Of a stretch of DNA of 14,522 nucleotides, positions 7,709 to 14,522 are shown in pieces. The stretch comes from Chrysochromulina parva (Eukaryota > Haptophyta > Prymnesiales > Chrysochromulinaceae). Every line of letters begins with the position of its first letter. Positions within the stretch are counted from its first letter, which is position 1. Below the pieces are notes generated by a model. The model had not been told where the DNA came from, searched no databases, and saw nothing but the letters and a program-made list of their open reading frames with translations. The stretch covers positions 1 to 14,522 of the forward strand of contig PJAB01001435.1 in assembly GCA_002887195.1 (NCBI GenBank), in the 5' to 3' direction. Position numbers and translations under genes: made by a program.

Positions 7709-8998
7709 CCGAACGGAGCCGCGCCGAATTCCAGTACCTGCGAGGCACAGCAATAGGGCTTGATTGAGGCCTCGTCGGGCACGCGCACAGGGGGCGCGCA
7801 ATTTCCGGCTGGGAGGTGCCCAGGGAAAGGTGCAGAGAGATCCCGCGCGACGCGCTGGTGCCGGGAGTGGCGCTGAGGCTCGCCGGCTCGGTTTGCAGAC
7901 CTTGGCGGCACCCGGTTGCAGACCACAGAGAGACGCCGTCGGTCGAGGGTCTCAGAATTGGAGAGTGACACGCGCTGTCTATTTTTGTTTCGTCGTAATT
8001 GCGGACTCGCTCTGCGATGCTACAAAAAGGAAGACTATTCTTGTCAACAGCACCGTCGGTCCTTTTTTTCGAACCAAGAATTTTGTCAAAGAGGCGATTG
8101 ACGTCCGTCGAACCGATGGTACAGATCGAGCGAGCGACGCGCGTACTTCAGAACTGTATACTTTTAATACTTTGTAGTATGTAGTAATGTAGAACCCCGT
8201 TGAACCCCTAACGTACGTACTGGTATCGAAACAAAGCGAAAGCAGACTCAAGCGCTCAACCGCTCATCTGACTAAATCAAGGACTAAATAGAAAATACAC
8301 TCCGGTGTACATGAAGTGTACAGGCCCGTTCGCGCGCGCGTGCGTGCGAGTCTAGTGCGAGTCTTCGACCGTCCTCAAACACATGATCGATAATTGAATC
8401 CTTCATTGAGATGTCTTGAGTCTCGGGGTTTCGCGAAGAAAACTAAAAGCAGACTCAAGTACGACTCACGTCAAGACACAAGACCTCAAGAGCCCCTGAT
8501 CACGTTAAACCCTGCTCCCTGGAACATATTACGACCGGCCGGCGGCCGCGCATCCCGGCCGCCGGGTACCCCGCTGCCGGCGAGAGCGGCGTCCTCCTTC
8601 TCGCAATCTCGGGCAGATCTAGCGAGTGAACTGGCGAGGAGGAAGTGCAAAACAGATCAGCATGCCGTGGCGTGCCCCGCCGCTCCCGTAACGGCGTAAG
8701 CCTCCCGCTCCACAGAGCGCCTCCCCGCGCCTGCTCAAAGCCGAAACGGGTAAATGTGAATAGATACAGTCGGAATAGAATGCGTGGCGCACGCACCGCA
8801 CTCCGAGACTGCAGACTCGCCGTACAAAAATACTGACATACAAGCACTGTGATTTCTGTGTGTACCGTACATTCAATTCCCAAACAGGTGTAGGGGTGGG
8901 GCCTTATAAACATGAAAAATAGTAGACCACTCCCCCTTGGGTCAAGGTATAATACACCTAGCCGCTAGCGCAGTTGTTCAGACACGCCCCCCCGATGC
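7709..8998. other. Intergenic region between the channel gene and the mannose-6-phosphate isomerase gene
   Basis: About 1.3 kb, lower in GC than the genes, holding the upstream region of the channel gene and the 3' flank of the isomerase gene. No coding sequence is convincing: the longest frame (8500-8913, minus, 137 residues) has no recognisable domain and is rich in Arg/Pro from GC content. The region has an alternating CG/TG run near 8333-8350, the tandem 9-mer TGCGAGTCT at 8345-8353 and 8356-8364, and direct and inverted copies of AGACTCAAG. No tRNA or rRNA was seen. Confidence 0.55.
8239..8459. repeat. Dispersed AAAGCAGACTCAAG repeats, direct and inverted
   Basis: The 14-mer AAAGCAGACTCAAG occurs at 8239-8252 and 8446-8459. 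CTTGAGTCT at 8415-8423 is the reverse complement of its last nine bases and could pair with the second copy across a 27-base loop. The copies lie in non-coding sequence; function unknown. Confidence 0.5.
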
Positions 8999-9924
8999 TC
9001 ATGCGTGCGCTTCCCGACTGCGCCTCTGTTCACGTGCAATCGAGATGCTCGTCATGCCCGTGAGCTCGGCGGCCTCTTCGCTCCCCGGCTGGGGCTTGGC
9101 GGCGGCGCGAAAGACGAGCAGCGGCTCGCGCCCGCACGGGCGTAGCCGCAGCACGGTGTGCGGGCAGACCAGGTGGATGGCGCCCGCGCTCATTGCGGAC
9201 TTGAGCCCCACAAATTCGTCACTCTGGCTGTCGAGCTGCTCCACGGTCGCCGTGCCATGCACCACGATCAGAACGGCGAGGCCCGCCGAGGCGGGCAGCC
9301 TCGCCTCCACCTCCGCCGCTCGCTCCTCCCCATCGACCGCGCCGTCCTGGGCGCCAAACTCGACGCGATCGAGCAAGAACTCGTCGACGACCTCCGGCGG
9401 CACATACGTCCACACGTGCGGCTGCCCCGCGGGCTGCGTGGGCACGACCAAGTGGGGCGGCCCATCGATGTACGTCAGGCACGAGCAGAGCGTCTCGACA
9501 TCCTTCCACTTTGGTGTCAGGCCGGCGCGCACCACGTTGTCGCTCGTCGCCATCACCTCCGCGCAGTCGCCCGAGAGGTATGCATGCGGCTCATTCGCGC
9601 CCAAAAAGAGCGCCTCGCCGGGCTTGAGCAGCTTGTAGTTGAGCAGGTACACGCAGAAGACGCCCACGTCCCCTGGGTACTGCGCATGCAACCGCATCGC
9701 CAACTCCTCCACCGGCGCACGTAGCATCTCGTTCGTCGACTGCACCCGCCGGACGAGCGCCGCGAGCTGCGCGGCGATGCGGTCCGCAGGCGCCGTCATC
9801 AACGCCTCAAACAGCGCGCGGAAGCATGCCTTGACTCGCGCATATGCCTCAGCCTCAGCCCCCCCCTCGGGCTTGCCTTCTTTGGAAGCTCGACGCTCTT
9901 TGATGGAGGAGACCGTCTCCCCCA

Positions 9925-9967
<43 letters not shown>

Positions 9968-10984
9968 TCCGCCGCCGCCGCCGCCGCCGATCTGGCCGCC
10001 GCCGATCTGGCCGTCGAGGCTCGAACTCCTTGGGATGCCCATGGCGCCGTCGTGGGCACGCAGCCGACCCGTCGGCGAGCGCCGACCTTGCGGCGAATCC
10101 CTCTCGTTCAGGAGGCGCGCCCGGTGCGCGGCAGCGTCGTCGAGGGCGGCGACGAGCTTCTCGCCCACGAGCGCCACGAGCTCGGGCGTGGCGCGGCAGT
10201 TGGAGAGCACCGAGTACACCGGCTGGAAGGAGCAGAGCGCCTCGAAGGGTGTGATTGCGACCGCCATCTCGGGCTTATGGTTGTCGTCCTTGTACTGATC
10301 GGGATGGCGCACGTGCAACTTCGCCGCGAGCGCCTTGTCCGGGTGGGCCTGGATCGACAGGGCGGTGCGCACGGAAAGGATCTTGAAGAGGAAGGGCAGC
10401 GAGTGCGCGCGCATCATGCGCATCGAGTGACGGCGCGCCACCATCGGCGAGGACGCGCTCGGTCTGCGCGGGCCCAGGAGGGACGGGTTGAGCTTGATCC
10501 ACTCAGAGAGCGGCGTCACCGTCCGCCAGGGCGAGGTGAGCATGACCATCGAAGGGCCGCTCGGGTGGGTGCCGACCCAGAGCTCGCCGTACGGCGTGCC
10601 CGGGTTGATCTCCAGCTCGTCCAGCCCCGTCGACGCCAGCCGGCCCACGAGCGAGTCGGCGCCCAGCTTGCCCCACGCGTAATTCATCACCATGCACTTG
10701 AGCGGGAAGAGACGGTCCATGCGCAGGTTCTGGAGCGGGTCGGTCACCGTCATGGTTGGCGGATTATAGAGCGCGTTCTCCTGGGGAGCGCCCGGCGTCT
10801 TCGGCGTGGACGGCTCGTTGTCGTTCACGTGCGGCGGCGTGACGCCGGCGCCGCCCTTCTTCTCCTTGAAGACGACAGTCCAGATCTGCGCGCCATCGAC
10901 CGGGTCGATGCTCGTCTGCACGCCGACGAGGCGCACCGAGCCATCCGAAGGGATGTCTAACGAAGCAAGCTTGGAGCCTAACAT
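8999..10984 (-). CDS. MPI: Mannose-6-phosphate isomerase, type I, zinc-dependent
   Basis: The enzyme interconverts mannose-6-phosphate and fructose-6-phosphate in the cytosol, feeding GDP-mannose for glycans and cell-surface polysaccharide. The core starts at about residue 89 (DRLFPLKCMVMNYAWGK) and carries the family signatures PYGELWVGTHPSG (131-143) and IQAHPDK (211-217), with zinc ligands Gln212 and His214. Further ligands are Glu239 in NHKPEM and the His of ANEPHAYLSGD (about 467); DNVVRAGLTPK supplies the active-site arginine. At 661 residues it is much longer than usual (roughly 390-430) because of an N-terminal extension of about 88 residues, a low-complexity insert at about 285-380 that includes 21 consecutive glycines, and a basic tail. 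The ATG at 10984 was chosen because longer frames would run into the divergent LRR gene; the ATG at 10720 (573 residues) would remove the extension and is a real alternative. All key residues are present, so it is probably active. Confidence 0.95.
9926..9988. repeat. GCC trinucleotide repeat encoding 21 glycines
   Basis: Twenty-one glycine codons in a row on the minus strand, all GGC except one GGA at 9968-9970. They lie in the insert of the isomerase and are flanked by a short QIGGG duplication. Such tracts are prone to length change and assembly error. Confidence 0.9.
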
Positions 10985-11143
10985 TTCGATCCGCGCGGCG
11001 GCGGGCGCTTCTCGGTTTCGGCAATCCGAAAGAGCTTTACTTTGAAGGCCTGTACATGTAGCACCACGTCGGAGCGCGTTGACTTGCCTTGCCTTGTCGG
11101 AGGCAAATGGGAGAAGTTTATATAGTTGACCTCTTGTATTCCG
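10985..11143. promoter_or_regulatory. Divergent intergenic promoter region
   Basis: Only 159 bases separate the presumed start of the isomerase (minus) from the start of the LRR gene (plus), so both promoters must share it or overlap the genes. A TATA-like TTTATATAG sits at 11117-11125 on the plus strand, but only about 20 bases before the LRR ATG, too close for a standard TATA box unless the leader is extremely short. Confidence 0.5.
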
Positions 11144-12373
11144 ATGGCAGACTCCACGAAAGGGCTCACGGTTGGCTCGAACGCAGATTTCGGCCTTGCG
11201 GTGGTCGCCCTTGCTGTGGATGCTGCTGAGCTCGCACCGACGCCGCCCTGGGCGGCGCAACAACCACCGTCTAATCCCATCGGTGTCGTGCCCAGCCTGC
11301 AGGAGCTCGTGTGCACGACTCTTGCAAGGCATCTTCATCAGCTTGAAAGCCTTGACGATTTGCCTGACCACCTGGCGCTCCTGGTGCGCGGCACTATCCA
11401 GCGGGATCAGCGGCTCCTCAAGGACGAAAACATCAAAGTTTGGCTCAGTGCTGCTGTCGATGCTGGCACCGCACGGCGGCTCAATCTGCGTTGGGCTTCT
11501 GCACTGACCGACGAGGCATTGAAGACGTTGGCCTCCTTTCCGTCGTGGGCTGCGGCGCTCGTACGGCTCGATCTTGGCTTCTGCGAGGGCATCGGCGATG
11601 ATGGCATTCGAGCGCTCGCGCCAGCCATGCGTGGCATCAAGTCGCTTGTGCTCACAGGCTGCACGCGTTGTGGGGACGGCAGCATGATTGCGATCGGTCA
11701 GGCGATGCAAGAGCTCGAGTCCCTCGAGATCGAGCTCTTATCGCGCGTCACCGACCATGGGTTGCAGGCGATCGTTCGTGGGTGCTCTGCGATTGCCGAG
11801 CTCAACGCGGGTGGCTGCTCGCACCTGTCGTCAGTCTCCACGTCGCTGATCGCGGACCACTGCGCGTCCCGGCTGAGGCGCCTGGGCCTCGGCGGCATCA
11901 GTTCGCTCACTGACATTGATCTGGAGGAGATATCGCGCTGCAAATCCCTCACGTGGCTCGACCTGCGCGCCTGCCCCAAGCTGAGCGACGCGGGACTCAA
12001 AGCCCTGGGCCAACTGGCGGAGCGCCAGATGAAGGCACATGCCAAGTGGGAGGAGCAGCGCCGCACTGGCGTCGGCGGCATCCTCAAGAATGCACCAGGC
12101 TCGCCGCCCACGCTGACGCATCTCGATTTGGGAGGGCTTGGACGCCTATCTGATGAGGCGGTTCTCAAGCTAGCGACCCGTGCCAAGCACCTGCGTTCTC
12201 TCGACCTGCGAGGGTGCACCCGACTCACAGAGGCAGGCCTTTCGAACTTGCTGCGAGACGGCATGCTGCCGCAGCTGCGTAGCCTCACACTCCTGAGCAT
12301 GCCGGCTGCGCCCAGCGCCCAGGCGCTGGAGCGTATTCAAGGTACCAGGCCCGACCTGACGATCGTCAGATGA
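11144..12373 (+). CDS. Cysteine-containing LRR protein, Rad7/AMN1/FBXL-like
   Basis: A 409-residue protein from the ATG at 11144; an earlier in-frame TTG is not a likely eukaryotic start. A disordered N-terminus (1-48) is followed by a helical segment (51-100) beginning LQELVCTTLARHLHQLESL, which is like the region before the repeats in the Rad7/Rhp7 nucleotide-excision-repair family. From about 111 to 385 run some nine to ten LRRs of the cysteine-containing type found in F-box (FBXL), AMN1 and Rad7 proteins, with units such as LTWLDLRACPKLSDAGLKAL and LRSLDLRGCTRLTEAGLSNL. A basic, charged insert (about 293-322) interrupts the array. No F-box is visible, which favours a Rad7- or AMN1-like adaptor over a complete FBXL protein. 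It is the only plus-strand gene here and diverges from the isomerase. The LRR class is secure; the exact family is inferred. Confidence 0.87.
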   Translation: MADSTKGLTVGSNADFGLAVVALAVDAAELAPTPPWAAQQPPSNPIGVVPSLQELVCTTLARHLHQLESLDDLPDHLALLVRGTIQRDQRLLKDENIKVWLSAAVDAGTARRLNLRWASALTDEALKTLASFPSWAAALVRLDLGFCEGIGDDGIRALAPAMRGIKSLVLTGCTRCGDGSMIAIGQAMQELESLEIELLSRVTDHGLQAIVRGCSAIAELNAGGCSHLSSVSTSLIADHCASRLRRLGLGGISSLTDIDLEEISRCKSLTWLDLRACPKLSDAGLKALGQLAERQMKAHAKWEEQRRTGVGGILKNAPGSPPTLTHLDLGGLGRLSDEAVLKLATRAKHLRSLDLRGCTRLTEAGLSNLLRDGMLPQLRSLTLLSMPAAPSAQALERIQGTRPDLTIVR

Positions 12374-12911
12374 ACCGAACGTAGCTTTAACGTACTAGTA
12401 CGTTTTAACTTATCCGTTTAGCCGTTTTCGATCGATATGTATATTATGATTCTGTTTTCTCGTCCGTGAATACACCACGCCACATGTGGTGCCTTGTCGC
12501 GCGCTCGGCTGACCCGAGTAGATCGTACCGTGTACGACGGTCTACGAGCTATGTGCGGTGGATCACCAGCCCGGCCAGACGCGAGAGCGACGGGACGGAC
12601 ACGGGAGCACGACCGCGACGGTTCTCTCGGTTGCATGTTCCGATGTTGGACGAGTGTACGGCGTATAACTTTTACTTAATTTTATACTTTTCGCTTCGTG
12701 GGTCGGGTCTTCGCACGTTCGTGTTCGGTCGCCGCCATGGTCGCCGCGCGTCGTTTCAATTTTAACAACGATAACATTAATAAATTAACGATTCCTATCG
12801 TATACCAACGAACCGGGACACGCAGCATCACGCCGCACTTTGACAGCGAGGCGCGCGAGCGCCAGGGGCGGACTCCGCAACATGTTTTCACGCTCAGTGC
12901 GCTCGCAAAAG
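12374..12911. other. Intergenic region between two convergent LRR genes
   Basis: About 540 bases holding the 3' flanks of both genes. It contains a 16-bp perfect palindrome just after the plus-strand stop codon and an AT-rich patch with AATAAA at 12779-12784, about 400 bases past that stop and possibly a poly(A) signal. No coding sequence or RNA gene was recognised. Confidence 0.55.
12389..12404. terminator. Perfect 16-bp palindrome downstream of the LRR gene stop codon
   Basis: AACGTACTAGTACGTT equals its own reverse complement and starts 16 bases after the stop codon, with TTTAA-type flanks on both sides. In a transcript it could form only a short stem, so a role in 3'-end formation is a guess; a symmetric protein-binding site is equally possible. 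Confidence 0.35.
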
Positions 12912-14522
12912 CTACAGATACGACACAAATCTACTCCGGCCCTCCACCGCGTCTCGCACCGCTTGTTTCCCTGCATCTCCCAGGTTGTTGTTCTTGAGGT
13001 CGAGGGTCAGCAGTGCGAGCCGTCGAGCAGGCGCGTGCCAATGGCGACCATGTGCTCGGGCTGTGCCCGCAGACAGGGCACCCGCGATCGCTTCTGCGCC
13101 CTCGTCGCCGATGTTGTTGTTGCCCAGGTGCAGGAGGGTCAACACCGTCGAGCCCGACTTGAGGGCCTCGGCGATGGCGTTGGCACCCTCGTCCCCAATC
13201 TGGTTGTTCCCGAGGCTTAGCTCCGTCAACACCGCCGTGCCCGAGGACAGGGCTCCCGCGATCGCCTTGGCACCCTTGTTGCCAATGCTGTCGTTGCCCA
13301 AGCTCAGTGAGGTCAAGACCGCGTTGACCTTGAGCGCCTCCGCAATCGCGATGGCTCCCTCCGCACCGATGTTGTTGCCGTTCAGGTGCAGGGAGGTAAG
13401 TACCGCTGTGCCCGAAGACAGGGCACCCGCGATGGCCTTGGCCCCTTCTGGACCGATGTTTTCGAATTGCAGGTGAAGTGCGGTCAAAACCGCGTTGACC
13501 TTCAGTGCCTCCGCGATCGCCTTGGCACCCTCCGCACCGATCCTGTTATGGTCCAGATGCAGGGTGGTCAAGACCGCGTTGACCTTCAGCGCCTCCGCGA
13601 TCAACTTGGCACCGTCATCGCCGATGTCGTTGGTGCTCATATCCAGGTAGGTCAGGACCGCTGTGACTGGAATGAAACTCGCAATGAGCATGGCGCCCTC
13701 GGGGCCGATCATTCGCCCCATTAAATCCTCCTCCAGATACCAGCTGCTGAGCGTATCGGCGCGCAACTTCTCCACAGGGATGCGACGGATCTCTCCAGAG
13801 CCAGCGCAGGCAATGGCTCCGAGCAGCAGTGCTAGTGGTGGCTTGCCCTCGCCTGTGATGCAGCAGCACAGATCGCGCTTGGCCAGACCACGAAGCAGGG
13901 GCAACGGTGAGGGCCACGGCGTGTCCTCCTCCTCCTCCTCCTCCTCCTCCTCTTCCACTTCGCCATCCTCCTCCTCATCCTCATCCTCATCCTCCTCCTC
14001 CTCCTCCTCTTCCTCCTCCTCCTCCATCTCCACCTCCACCTCGCCGCCTTCATCGTCCAAATTGACCAATCGGACCGCGGCCACGTCCACCTCAAAGCCA
14101 TACCCCGTGAGCCGCTCCAGGTGGAGTAGCAGCCGCCCTGCCCTCACCGCCTCCCAAGGCCGGCCGGCTTCGATGAGCAGCTGCAGGTTGAGCTCCGTGA
14201 TCTCGTCTAGCTGCTGAGGGTCGGCGTGACCTTCGCGCCTGCACAGCCGCGAGCAGAGCGCTCGGCGTCCGAGCGAACGCCACGCTCGGTTGACGCCCTT
14301 GAGCTCGATCAGCGTGCCCGCGTCGACCTTGGCCAAGGCAGCTTCCGCAGCGTCGTCGTTCACGGGCAACGCGGGCGGCCCCGCGGTGGTAGACTGCGGC
14401 ATGGGACTATCCGGCGTGAAAGCCGGCTCTGCAAGGGCTTCCACGCGCTCCTCATCGCTCTCAAAGTCGTCCACCGCACCGAGCAGCTCACGCAGCTCGT
14501 TGGCACGTTTGCCATCCAATCG
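12912..14522 (-). CDS. Ribonuclease-inhibitor-type LRR protein with polyacidic stretch (5' end outside window)
   Basis: The frame is open to the right edge: no in-window ATG is required and coding continues past 14522, so 536 residues of the C-terminal part are visible (numbered here from the codon at 14519). After a disordered start comes a helical segment (about 60-150) with NRAWRSLGRRALCSRLCRREGH, reminiscent of an F-box-type helical domain, though this is weak. A polyacidic tract (159-199) follows, then from about 270 a series of RI-type LRRs of 28-29 residues, for example NAVLTTLHLDHNRIGAEGAK. These form curved solenoids used for protein binding. Repeats alternate between an EALKVNAVLT and a GALSSGTAVLT form. 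Near the C-terminus (487-502) the pattern breaks into ARAHGRHWHAPARRLA, consistent with a local frame disturbance. Partner and pathway are unknown. Confidence 0.88.
   Translation of the reverse strand, partial: RLDGKRANELRELLGAVDDFESDEERVEALAEPAFTPDSPMPQSTTAGPPALPVNDDAAEAALAKVDAGTLIELKGVNRAWRSLGRRALCSRLCRREGHADPQQLDEITELNLQLLIEAGRPWEAVRAGRLLLHLERLTGYGFEVDVAAVRLVNLDDEGGEVEVEMEEEEEEEEEEEDEDEDEEEDGEVEEEEEEEEEEDTPWPSPLPLLRGLAKRDLCCCITGEGKPPLALLLGAIACAGSGEIRRIPVEKLRADTLSSWYLEEDLMGRMIGPEGAMLIASFIPVTAVLTYLDMSTNDIGDDGAKLIAEALKVNAVLTTLHLDHNRIGAEGAKAIAEALKVNAVLTALHLQFENIGPEGAKAIAGALSSGTAVLTSLHLNGNNIGAEGAIAIAEALKVNAVLTSLSLGNDSIGNKGAKAIAGALSSGTAVLTELSLGNNQIGDEGANAIAEALKSGSTVLTLLHLGNNNIGDEGAEAIAGALSAGTARAHGRHWHAPARRLALLTLDLKNNNLGDAGKQAVRDAVEGRSRFVSYL
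13012..13668 (-). repeat. Tandem 84-87 bp LRR-coding repeat array
   Basis: The coding sequence repeats with a period of 84-87 bases. Near-identical stretches on the plus strand begin at 13311, 13482 and 13566 with GGTCAA(G/A)ACCGCGTTGACCTT. The similarity at DNA level, not only protein level, points to recent duplication or gene conversion among repeats. Confidence 0.8.
13923..14045 (-). repeat. CTC/CTT trinucleotide tract encoding a polyacidic stretch
   Basis: Plus-strand runs of CTC with some CAT codons encode about 40 residues that are nearly all Glu or Asp on the minus strand. It separates the N-terminal helical segment from the LRR array, is likely disordered, and is prone to length variation. 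Confidence 0.85.

Noticed and set aside
7709..7801. Extension of the channel protein upstream to 7801
   Set aside because: It would start at TTG, and the ATG at 7708 begins a good signal peptide that the extension would bury.
6790..7971. 393-residue minus-strand frame overlapping the channel's cysteine-rich region
   Set aside because: It is a shadow frame of the repeats; the channel frame has a signal peptide, regular cysteines and continuous domains.
8394..8699. 101-residue plus-strand frame
   Set aside because: It starts at TTG and shows no recognisable protein features.
8905..8910. TATAAA on the plus strand
   Set aside because: No plus-strand gene follows; the next sequence is the 3' end of the minus-strand isomerase.
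8500..8913. 137-residue minus-strand frame with a real ATG
   Set aside because: No domain, GC-driven composition and no supporting context.
10052..10960. 302-residue plus-strand frame
   Set aside because: It is antisense to the conserved isomerase core, is very Arg/His rich, and has no domain.
10985..11710. Upstream extension of the isomerase frame to 11710
   Set aside because: It runs antisense through the LRR gene, has no recognisable domain, and an ATG at 10984 allows a start before the overlap.
13663..14217. 184-residue plus-strand frame rich in serine
   Set aside because: It is the antisense of the polyacidic tract and LRR gene; the serine run simply mirrors glutamate codons.

Overview
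The window looks like GC-rich nuclear DNA of a unicellular eukaryotic alga, most likely a haptophyte; a pelagophyte or another GC-rich alga cannot be excluded. The reasons are long genes that read through without introns, proline-rich secreted domains, eukaryotic regulatory folds (RRM, WW, EF-hand, a pentameric ligand-gated channel), ribonuclease-inhibitor-type LRR proteins with a GAKAIAEAL core, and no operon or ribosome-binding-site signals. The assignment is by protein style only. No rRNA, tRNA, CRISPR or transposase was seen.

Layout: five protein-coding genes, four on the minus strand. (1) 40-2835 (-) is a multidomain nucleic-acid-binding protein: RRM, two cold-shock-like segments, an aromatic-rich unknown domain, a WW domain, and two C-terminal segments that resemble histones H2B and H2A. 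(2) 2836-3760 is intergenic, with hairpins and short repeats. (3) 3761-7708 (-) is a secreted/membrane protein: signal peptide, cysteine-rich LNR-like repeats in proline-rich linkers, a full pentameric ligand-gated ion channel (pLGIC) core, one extra transmembrane helix and an EF-hand. (4) 7709-8998 is intergenic with no convincing gene. (5) 8999-10984 (-) is a type I mannose-6-phosphate isomerase with a 21-glycine insert. (6) 10985-11143 is a short divergent promoter region. (7) 11144-12373 (+) is a cysteine-containing LRR protein of the Rad7/AMN1/FBXL kind. (8) 12374-12911 separates two convergent genes. (9) 12912-14522 (-) is the 3' part of a ribonuclease-inhibitor-type LRR protein with a polyacidic stretch; it runs off the right edge.

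The genes do not form an obvious pathway. Two proteins stand out. The channel appears to have a fifth membrane helix that would move its C-terminus, with the EF-hand, into the cytosol, suggesting a calcium-sensing pLGIC with a cysteine-rich, proline-rich ectodomain. The RRM/WW protein carries an H2B-like segment followed by an H2A-like one, separated by the WW domain, which suggests an internal histone-fold pair inside an RNA-binding protein. Both rest on motif reading and need profile and structure searches to confirm.
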